38,963 nt of DNA, taken from Fibrobacter sp. (lineage in GTDB: Bacteria > Fibrobacterota > Fibrobacteria > Fibrobacterales > Fibrobacteraceae). Shown one piece after another: positions 32,785 to 38,963 of this stretch. Both the position numbers and the translations under genes were made by a program. Each line of letters starts with the position of its first letter. The stretch's first letter is position 1. The stretch is from NCBI GenBank assembly GCA_024689485.1, contig JAILDK010000066.1:1-38963 (forward strand), given 5' to 3'. The notes under the pieces are model-generated. The model was given only the letters and a program-made list of their open reading frames with translations. It made no database searches and was not told where the DNA came from.

Positions 32785-34455
32785 TTAATTTGTAGGCGGA
32801 AGCTCTTCCATCTCTTTCGGCAAATCGTTCTTCAAATGCGCGGAAAGTTCCATGTTCACGGCATAGTCGATCGGGCATTCGATAATGCTCGGCACCTCTT
32901 GCCTAAAGGCATCTTCCAAGGTCGGAATGATATCTGACGCCTTCTCAATGCGATAGCCTTTCAAGTACATGCTTTCCGCATACTTCACAAAATCCGGGTT
33001 CGAAAATCCGATGGCAAAACTTTCGCCGTAGCGCTCTTCCTGCTTCCATTTGATCAGCCCGTAATTGGCGTCGGTAAAGATGAGGGTGACAAACGGCAAG
33101 TGGCAACGTCTTGCGGTTTCGAGTTCCTGGCTGTTCATCATAAATCCGCCGTCTCCGCTAACGGCAAGAACTTTCTTTTCCGGATTCAAAAGCTTGGCGG
33201 CAAGAGCGCCCGGCACGGCAATGCCCATCGTTGCAAATCCGTTCGAAATAATGCAGGTGTTCGGATAGTAACAGTGGTATTCCCGGGCGATCCACATCTT
33301 ATGCGCGCCCACGTCCGAAATCAGAATGTCTTCTTCGCCCATCACGCGGCGAATGTCGTGCAGAACTTTCTGCGGCTTTGGCGGAAAACTTTCGTCATCG
33401 TCGAACATGGACTGATCGTTCACCATCTTCTGTCGAATGGCAAACGCCCATTCCGGTTCTTCGCGGTTCTTGCAAAGCTTTTCCAAGGCGAGGAGCGATT
33501 CCGTCATATGTCCAATGACTTCTTCTTCGGGCTGGTAGAATTTGTTCACATGGTTCGGGGTTTCGTCGATGTGGACGATTCTTTTATCGCCGTTTGGATT
33601 CCATTTGACAGGCGCGTATTCCACAATGTCGTAGCCTACGGTAATCACGAGGTCTGCCTGTTCAATGGCGTAATTGGGATAGTCTTTTTGCGGAATGCCG
33701 ATGCACCAGAGGGAATACGGGCTGTTGCAAGGAATGATTCCCTTTGCCATCATCGTGCTGATGACAGGAATTTTTGTCTTTTCGGCAAACTTGGCGAGGG
33801 TCTTGGACGCCTGATTGCGAACGGCGGAATGCCCGGCGAGGATCACGGGACGTTCTGCGGAACGGATCAGTTCCGCCGCTTTGAGGATCGCTTCGTTGCT
33901 TGCGATGCGGCGGTTTTCGCGGTGATGCTTCAGCGGAATCTGGGCGATTTCGCTTGTGACTTCCTGGGCTGCGATATTGCAGGGAAGGTCAATGTGGCAA
34001 GCTCCCGGTTTTTCGGCTTCGGCGTACTTAAATGCAATGCGAACGATTTCGTTCACCGTATCCGGTCGCACGATCTGCTTCGATCTTTTGGTGATCGGCG
34101 TGAACATGTTCACCAGATCCAAATATTGATGGCTTGTCAAATGCATGCGTTCCGTGCCGACCTGCCCCGTAATCGCCACCAAAGGGGCTCCATCGGAATT
34201 CGCATCGGCAACGCCCGTCACCAGATTGGTGGCTCCCGGTCCAAGGGTCGAAAGGCAAACGCCCGCCTTGCCGGTCAAACGCCCACAAACGTCGGCCATA
34301 AAAGCCGCACCCTGTTCATGGCGCACTGTAATAAACTGGATCGAAGACTTTTTGATGGCCTCCATCAGCTCCAAAGTTTCTTCACCAGGAATCCCGAAGA
34401 TATACTGGACGCCTTCATTTTCTAAACAACGGATTAAAACTTCTGCCGCATTCAT
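32785..34455 (-). CDS. alsS: Acetolactate synthase, catabolic AlsS/BudB-like TPP enzyme
   Basis: The 556-residue thiamine-diphosphate enzyme condenses two pyruvates to acetolactate. It has the catalytic Glu in VQYIFGIPGEETLEL, RHEQGAAFMADVCGRLTGK and STLGPGATNLVTG. A central ITVGYDIVEYAPVKWNPNG follows, then the TPP-binding VSGDGGFMMNSQELETARR with TDANYGLIKWKQ. The GYD-x2-EY and C-terminal DYAVNMELSAHLKNDLPKE stretches resemble catabolic AlsS more than FAD-dependent IlvB, and no small-subunit gene is adjacent. GAGG precedes ATG 34455; the open frame upstream to 34605 has no support. leuCD a few genes away shows branched-chain synthesis nearby, so a biosynthetic role cannot be excluded. Confidence 0.88.
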   Translation of the reverse strand: MNAAEVLIRCLENEGVQYIFGIPGEETLELMEAIKKSSIQFITVRHEQGAAFMADVCGRLTGKAGVCLSTLGPGATNLVTGVADANSDGAPLVAITGQVGTERMHLTSHQYLDLVNMFTPITKRSKQIVRPDTVNEIVRIAFKYAEAEKPGACHIDLPCNIAAQEVTSEIAQIPLKHHRENRRIASNEAILKAAELIRSAERPVILAGHSAVRNQASKTLAKFAEKTKIPVISTMMAKGIIPCNSPYSLWCIGIPQKDYPNYAIEQADLVITVGYDIVEYAPVKWNPNGDKRIVHIDETPNHVNKFYQPEEEVIGHMTESLLALEKLCKNREEPEWAFAIRQKMVNDQSMFDDDESFPPKPQKVLHDIRRVMGEEDILISDVGAHKMWIAREYHCYYPNTCIISNGFATMGIAVPGALAAKLLNPEKKVLAVSGDGGFMMNSQELETARRCHLPFVTLIFTDANYGLIKWKQEERYGESFAIGFSNPDFVKYAESMYLKGYRIEKASDIIPTLEDAFRQEVPSIIECPIDYAVNMELSAHLKNDLPKEMEELPPTN

Positions 34456-34555
34456 TTTTGTAACCTCGCCTAATGTGAAATTAAACCCGCAAATTCTATG
34501 CCGAAACACGGGGACTTTGACGATTACAGCGAAAAATGCAGAAGGCGGCTTTAAA

Positions 34556-34592
34556 ACAAAAAGAAAACCTCTACAAAATTGTAAAGGTTTTT
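34556..34592 (-). terminator. Intrinsic terminator after the YwlG-like gene
   Basis: On the reverse strand AACCTTTAC pairs with GTAGAGGTT (one G-U pair) across a six-base loop, followed by TTCTTTTTG. It lies 28 bases after the upstream stop and before the alsS leader (34456-34555), which holds no other clear element. Confidence 0.75.
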
Positions 34593-34619
34593 GAAAATGC
34601 GACAAAAATGAAATAGAAA

Positions 34620-35219
34620 TTAAGCCGGGTAGCCTTCTTTCAAGCTTTCATCGTAATGGGCGCGTTCGCCGCCGATAAACTTCGGACGAGTCCGCGCCGC
34701 AATCAAGAGCGCCTTGCCGACGTGGTTCTGCTTCAAGCGGACTGGAACGGCGACTTCCTTCAAATGCATGCCGATGAGCGTTCCGCCGATATCGAGACCG
34801 GCATCCGCCTTGATGTGTTCCAGGGCGACCGGATTTTGGAAGGCCGCATAGCAAGCCGTTGCAAAGGATCCGCCGGCCTTGGGCTGCGGAACGACGTTTA
34901 CAATTTCTGCGTTCGGGACTGCGGCACGTTCCACGATGATCGCTCGGTTCAAATGTTCACAGCACTGCGCCGCAACGTAAATACCGAGGGGAGCGAAAAC
35001 GCTTTCGAGTCCGGCGAGGATCGCCTTGCCGACTTCCGGCACGGAATGGCTGCCGACCTGCTCGCCGAGGGTTTCGCTTGTGCTGCAACCGATGACGACG
35101 ATGTTTCCGGAATGGAGCTTGGCGGCTTCGACCAATTCTTGCGCTGCGTTTGCCGCATCTTTTTGGATCTGTTCAACGATGGATTCGTCTTTGACTTCGT
35201 ATGTGTTCAAACCTGACAT
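34620..35219 (-). CDS. UPF0340/TIGR01440 family protein (YwlG-like)
   Basis: The 199-residue soluble protein contains NIVVIGCSTSETLGEQVGSHSV, VAAQCCEHLNRAIIVER, VPQPKAGGSFATACYAAF and ADAGLDIGGTLIGMHLKEVAVPVRL, the conserved blocks of the YwlG family. No biochemical function is firmly assigned to it. The start is ATG 35219 with GAGG at good spacing; a TTG at 35240 would overlap this ribosome site. It is divergent from the GGDEF gene across 64 bases and followed by its own terminator. Confidence 0.9.
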   Translation of the reverse strand: MSGLNTYEVKDESIVEQIQKDAANAAQELVEAAKLHSGNIVVIGCSTSETLGEQVGSHSVPEVGKAILAGLESVFAPLGIYVAAQCCEHLNRAIIVERAAVPNAEIVNVVPQPKAGGSFATACYAAFQNPVALEHIKADAGLDIGGTLIGMHLKEVAVPVRLKQNHVGKALLIAARTRPKFIGGERAHYDESLKEGYPA

Positions 35220-35283
35220 TTCTAAGCCTCTAACAAACAATTTAGAAAATCTATGTATATTTTTTTTACCTAGGAGGTGTTTG

Positions 35284-36810
35284 ATGGGTAAAGATCAATT
35301 CTTTACATTGGAATCTTACGAAGCGTTTTTGAGACAGACCCGCGTCAAAATCAACAAGATGTTGAATAAGGTCTTGTGGATTTGCATTGTGACGGGACCG
35401 GCTCTGGCATTTGGAGTTTGGACGGGAATGTTCCCTCGCGTTCAGTATATCACCTGCCTTTGGATTGCGATTCTCATGGCCTTGCTCGCTTTGGGGCATC
35501 GGTTGCTGACGGAAAAATTTCCGGATTCCAAGGTGACGAGTTATTTCGCTCTGATTGCGCTGGATTTTTTGCTCGTTTACATGGCGAATTCGCATATCAA
35601 TATTGCGCTGACCTATTACATCGTTCCGCTGGTCGCGCTTTTGTTCTGCGACAAGAGGCTTTACCTGCAGGCGAGCGCGTTTAATTTTGTGGTGATGCTC
35701 GGATCCGTGTGGAATATTTCGGAATATTATGCGGCCACGACTGTGATGGATGAAACTCCGCTCCAGTGGTATTTGAACTTGGTGGGCGGCTATGTGATTG
35801 AAAGCGTGATCATGGTTTCGACAGGCTATGTCGTTTGCAAGTACATGACCGTTTACTTCTCGAACTTCTACCGGAACAAGGAAGAATTGCTCGAAAAGGA
35901 AGCGAAGATTTCGGAGCAGTTTGCCATTCTCAGCTCCATGACGGAAATTTACCAGAGCATCAACCTGTTGGATCTGGAAACGCAAACGTCTACCTTCTTT
36001 GGTCAGAATCACGAAGATTTGGAAGTTTTGGACTGGTCCAAGCAGATGCGTACCAAGCTGAACGAGGATCTTTCCCGACAGGTGATGCTCGACCAGTATG
36101 ATAACTTCTTGCGCTTTACGAACCTTGCCACTTTGAAGGAGCGTTTGGGCCAAAAGAAGAGCATCAGTTCGGAATTCATCAGTACGATTCAGGGATGGTT
36201 CCGCGCCCAGTATATTGTGGTGAGTCGCGACGAAAACGGTGTTCCGACCAAGGTGATTTACACGATCCAGAATATCGATGAAGACAAGAAGCGTGAAGAA
36301 CGTTTGATCCGCATCTCGAATACCGACGAACTGACCCGCGTCTTCAACCGCAGATCCTATGAAAATGATATTCGCCCGTTCCGCAGAGGCATGGTGGACC
36401 CGAACCTCGTACTTGTTTCCGCGGACGTGAATGGCTTGAAGAAGGTGAACGATACCTTGGGCCATGAAGCGGGGGATGAAATTATCCGTGCGACGGCGAA
36501 CTGCCTTGTGTCGACGATGGGGAATATTGGAAAGGTTTACCGCGTCGGTGGCGATGAATTCATGGTCGTCGCATACGTGAGAAACGGAAACTTTGAAGAC
36601 GTCAAGAATAAATTCTTGGAACAGGTGAGCGCTTGGACGGGAAAGTTGGTGGACAGCCTTTCCGTTTCCATCGGCTACGTTTGCAAAAAAGATTACCCCG
36701 ATTCAGACATCGATGCTCTGGAAAAGACAGTCGACGGTTTGATGTACCAGATGAAGCAGAAATTCTACAGCGAAGGAGAAACTCTCTTCCGCGAACCTAA
36801 TACCTTATAA
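35284..36810 (+). CDS. Membrane diguanylate cyclase with PAS-like and GGDEF domains
   Basis: The 508-residue protein has about six hydrophobic segments in residues 30-205 (VLWICIVTGPALAFGVW, YITCLWIAILMALLAL, FALIALDFLLVYMA, IALTYYIVPLVALLFC and two more). A linker/coiled region (about 210-235) and a PAS-like domain (about 240-345) follow. The GGDEF domain has DELTRVFNRRSYE and an intact YRVGGDEFMVV. It should make cyclic di-GMP. No RxxD inhibitory site is found at the usual position before GGDEF. AGGAGGTG seven to eight bases before ATG 35284 fixes the start. The stop codon falls inside a short tandem repeat. Confidence 0.92.
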   Translation: MGKDQFFTLESYEAFLRQTRVKINKMLNKVLWICIVTGPALAFGVWTGMFPRVQYITCLWIAILMALLALGHRLLTEKFPDSKVTSYFALIALDFLLVYMANSHINIALTYYIVPLVALLFCDKRLYLQASAFNFVVMLGSVWNISEYYAATTVMDETPLQWYLNLVGGYVIESVIMVSTGYVVCKYMTVYFSNFYRNKEELLEKEAKISEQFAILSSMTEIYQSINLLDLETQTSTFFGQNHEDLEVLDWSKQMRTKLNEDLSRQVMLDQYDNFLRFTNLATLKERLGQKKSISSEFISTIQGWFRAQYIVVSRDENGVPTKVIYTIQNIDEDKKREERLIRISNTDELTRVFNRRSYENDIRPFRRGMVDPNLVLVSADVNGLKKVNDTLGHEAGDEIIRATANCLVSTMGNIGKVYRVGGDEFMVVAYVRNGNFEDVKNKFLEQVSAWTGKLVDSLSVSIGYVCKKDYPDSDIDALEKTVDGLMYQMKQKFYSEGETLFREPNTL

Positions 36811-36844
36811 CTAGTACCTTATAACTAATACTCAATACTTAATA
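36801..36844. repeat. Short AT-rich tandem repeat at the end of the GGDEF gene
   Basis: TACCTTATAACTA occurs at 36801-36813 and again at 36815-36827, followed by related AATACT words to about 36844. The first copy supplies the last codons and the TAA stop of the GGDEF gene. The words recall, but do not equal, those of the island at 8600-8803. Confidence 0.7.
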
Positions 36845-36927
36845 CTTTCCGTTCCATTTTACAGTCGCCGTAAAACTTTTGCTATATTAGGCGCAACATT
36901 TCGTACATCCCTACGAGAAGGTGTTCT

Positions 36928-38337
36928 ATGGGCAAAAATTTATACCAGAAAGTGTTTGAAAGCCACATCGTGGGCAAACTCCCGAGCGGACAGTATCAGC
37001 TGTTCATCGGAACTCATCTTTGCCATGAAGTGACTAGTCCGCAGGCCTTTGCGATGCTTCGCGAAGAAGGTCTTAAGGTTAAGTATCCGGAACGTACATT
37101 CGCGACGGTTGACCACATCATTCCGACGACGACCGATGCGCGTGTTCGTCCGTTCAAGGATCCGGTTTCGGAAGAAATGCTTGAACACCTCGAAAAGAAC
37201 ACTCGCGATTTCGGCGTTCGCTTCTTTGGACCGGATGCTGGCGAACAGGGTGTGATTCACATCGTTGGCCCGGAAGAAGGCGTGACCCAACCGGGTATGA
37301 CGGTCGCCTGTGGTGACTCCCATACGGCAACGCACGGTGCATTCGGCGCTGTGGCTTTCGGTATCGGTACAAGCCAGGTGGCAGACGTCCTCGCTACGCA
37401 GACTCTCGCCATGAGCCCGCTCAAGACCCGCCGCATCAACTTCACCGGCAAGCTTCAGCCGGGTGTGACGGCAAAGGATATCGCTCTCGCTTACATCGCA
37501 AAGCTCGGCGTGAACGGCGGCGTTGGCTACGCTTACGAATTCGCCGGTCCGGTGATTGAAAACCTCGATATGGAAGGCCGTATGACGGTCTGCAACATGG
37601 CCATCGAAGGTGGCGCACGTGTCGGTTACTGCAATCCGGACGAAAAGACTTTCGCATTCCTCCGCGGCAAGCCGTTTGCTCCGAAGGAAGACAAGTGGGA
37701 CGAAGCGGTCGCATACTGGAAGTCTGTCGCTTCCGATCCGGACGCAACGTTCGACGACGAAATTGAAATTGACTGCAACAAGCTCGAACCGATGGTCACC
37801 TGGGGCATCACCCCGGCACAGGCCATGCAGTTGAACGAAAACATGCCGAAGATCAGCGAATTCTCCGGCTCCGAACAGAAGGTCATCCGCGAAGCCTATG
37901 AATACATGGGCTGGGAAGAAGGTGGCAAGATGCTCGGCACTCCGATCGATATCGCATTCGTCGGTAGCTGCACGAACGGCCGTCTTCCGGACTTGATCGC
38001 CGCTGCAGAAATCATGAAGGGCAACCACGTTTGCCCGACGGTGAAGATGTGGGTTGTTCCGGGTTCCCAGAAGATCAAGAAGGAAGCCGAAGACCTCGGC
38101 CTCGACAAGATCTTTACGGAAGCCGGTGCTGAATGGCGCGACGCGGGATGCTCTCTTTGCCTCGCGATGAACCCGGATAAGCTTCAGGGCCGTCAGGTCA
38201 GCGCAAGCTCGAGTAACCGTAACTTCAAGGGTCGCCAGGGTAGCCCGAGCGGCCGTACGATCCTCATGAGCCCGATCATGGTGGCTGCTGCCGCCATCGA
38301 AGGTAAAGTGACCGACGTTCGCAAGTACATCAAGTAA
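36928..38337 (+). CDS. leuC: 3-isopropylmalate dehydratase large subunit LeuC
   Basis: The 469-residue aconitase-family enzyme interconverts 2- and 3-isopropylmalate in leucine synthesis. The three [4Fe-4S] ligands are visible: Cys348 ([12 protein letters not shown]), Cys408 and Cys411 ([14 protein letters not shown]). Substrate-loop motifs [31 protein letters not shown] and [10 protein letters not shown] are also present. Length matches bacterial LeuC. GAAGGTG precedes the ATG. A TATATT box lies about 45 bases upstream. No T-box or leader peptide was found in the 117-base gap. leuD follows after 14 bases. Confidence 0.97.
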   Translation: MGKNLYQKVFESHIVGKLPSGQYQLFIGTHLCHEVTSPQAFAMLREEGLKVKYPERTFATVDHIIPTTTDARVRPFKDPVSEEMLEHLEKNTRDFGVRFFGPDAGEQGVIHIVGPEEGVTQPGMTVACGDSHTATHGAFGAVAFGIGTSQVADVLATQTLAMSPLKTRRINFTGKLQPGVTAKDIALAYIAKLGVNGGVGYAYEFAGPVIENLDMEGRMTVCNMAIEGGARVGYCNPDEKTFAFLRGKPFAPKEDKWDEAVAYWKSVASDPDATFDDEIEIDCNKLEPMVTWGITPAQAMQLNENMPKISEFSGSEQKVIREAYEYMGWEEGGKMLGTPIDIAFVGSCTNGRLPDLIAAAEIMKGNHVCPTVKMWVVPGSQKIKKEAEDLGLDKIFTEAGAEWRDAGCSLCLAMNPDKLQGRQVSASSSNRNFKGRQGSPSGRTILMSPIMVAAAAIEGKVTDVRKYIK

Positions 38338-38351
38338 GGAGCGCAAAGATT

Positions 38352-38960
38352 ATGTTGACTGTGATTGATACTGTGAAGGGTTCCGGCATTCCTCTGCGCG
38401 GAAACGACATCGACACGGACCGCATCATTCCGGCCCGCTTCCTCAAGTGCGTGACGTTCGACGGCCTTGGACAGAACGCTTTTGCCGACGATATCGCTGG
38501 CCTCGAAGCTCAGGGCAAGGTTCATCCGTTCCGTGACCCGAAGTATGCGAAGGGCACCGTCCTCGTTTCGAACCGTAACTTCGGCTGCGGCTCGAGCCGT
38601 GAACACGCTCCGCAGGCTTTGAAGCGCTGGGGCGTCCGCGCGATCATCGCCGAAAGCTATTCCGAAATCTTCTTCGGCAACTGCGTCGCAATCGGCGTGC
38701 CGTGCTTCCGCGTTTCTCACGAAGTGGCGGACAAGATCCTCTCCTGGATCGAAGAACATCCGTCGGAAGAAATCGTGACGAGCACTCAGGACCGTACCTT
38801 GACGATGGGCGGGGAAGTCATTCCTCTCGAACTCGCCGACGGTCCGCGTGGCCAGTTCCTCGACGGTTCTTGGCACGCACGCGCTGTCCTCATGTCTCAT
38901 GCGGATGACGTGGAAAAGCTTGCAAACAAACTTCCGTACATGAAGTTCCTTGCTCGTTAA
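38352..38960 (+). CDS. leuD: 3-isopropylmalate dehydratase small subunit LeuD
   Basis: The 202-residue swivel-domain partner of LeuC carries GNDIDTDRIIPARFLK, VSNRNFGCGSSREHAPQALKRWGVRAIIAESYSEIFFGN and GVPCFRVS, all diagnostic. It is complete, ending three bases before the window edge. AAGGAG overlaps the leuC stop (TAAGGAG), 9 bases before ATG 38352. leuB and leuA may follow outside the window. Confidence 0.97.
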   Translation: MLTVIDTVKGSGIPLRGNDIDTDRIIPARFLKCVTFDGLGQNAFADDIAGLEAQGKVHPFRDPKYAKGTVLVSNRNFGCGSSREHAPQALKRWGVRAIIAESYSEIFFGNCVAIGVPCFRVSHEVADKILSWIEEHPSEEIVTSTQDRTLTMGGEVIPLELADGPRGQFLDGSWHARAVLMSHADDVEKLANKLPYMKFLAR

Positions 38961-38963
38961 TTT

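Noticed and set aside
33100-34425. A 441-codon plus-strand frame opposite alsS
   Set aside because: Shadow of a well-supported thiamine-diphosphate enzyme; no ribosome site or domain.
35026-35283. An 86-residue N-terminal extension of the GGDEF protein
   Set aside because: It overlaps the divergent YwlG-like gene, and AGGAGGTG sits directly before ATG 35284.
36845-36927. T-box or leucine leader-peptide attenuator before leuC
   Set aside because: The gap is short, with no Leu-codon run, T-box sequence or terminator hairpin.
36940-38346. A 468-codon minus-strand frame opposite leuC
   Set aside because: leuC shows all iron-sulfur ligands and family motifs; the opposite frame has no recognisable feature.

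Overview
The window is a dense bacterial chromosome segment, most likely from a Fibrobacter-like anaerobe. That is an inference from four things: a secreted GH74 xyloglucan hydrolase and an SGNH esterase that both end in a T9SS-type C-terminal sorting-like domain, a run of small outer-membrane-type proteins, the codon style (AAG, CCG, GCG, GAA rich), and strong AAGGAG/GAGG ribosome binding sites. No tRNA, rRNA, insertion sequence, phage or CRISPR array was seen. No gap between genes exceeds 300 bases; the largest are 8600-8824 (a repeat island) and 26653-26884 (a terminator plus the urt promoter region).

Layout. 1-3893 (+): the 3' end of endonuclease I, then mfd. 4030-5563 (-): dapA and an acidic hypothetical protein. 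5729-9964 (+): secreted GH74 and secreted SGNH esterase, separated by AT-rich repeats. 10054-12332 (+): three tandem envelope proteins with DTVY motifs just after their signal peptides. 12320-15188 (-): ahpC, a reductase carrying AhpF's two halves in swapped order, and a HAD phosphatase. 15301-26652 (-): a long nitrogen-acquisition operon, urtABCDE - ureAB - ureC - small membrane protein - ureE - ureF - ureG - ureD, with a cytoplasmic SGNH hydrolase 16 bases behind it. 26885-32665 (-): a four-gene operon of the circularly permuted ATP-grasp / alpha-E / transglutaminase type. 32785-35219 (-): an AlsS-type acetolactate synthase and a YwlG-like protein. 35284-38960 (+): a membrane GGDEF protein, then leuC-leuD.

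How it works together. The urt/ure block looks like one self-contained urea-use system. A high-affinity ABC importer brings in urea, a Helicobacter-type urease (fused gamma-beta subunit plus alpha) splits it, and UreE/F/G/D load nickel. Upstream of urtA lies a near-consensus sigma-54 promoter (GG-N10-GC) with two adjacent palindromes about 90-110 bases further upstream, as expected for nitrogen control. The gene order from ureAB onward is that of Helicobacter pylori ureABIEFGH, but the ureI position holds a different 124-residue membrane protein. This is the best candidate for an undescribed component. ureD has no canonical start codon and appears to begin at ACG behind a perfect AGGAGG. AhpC and the permuted reductase form a peroxide-defence pair. 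The ATP-grasp operon carries both a fused and a split version of the same domain set, with the fused copy apparently degenerate at catalytic positions.
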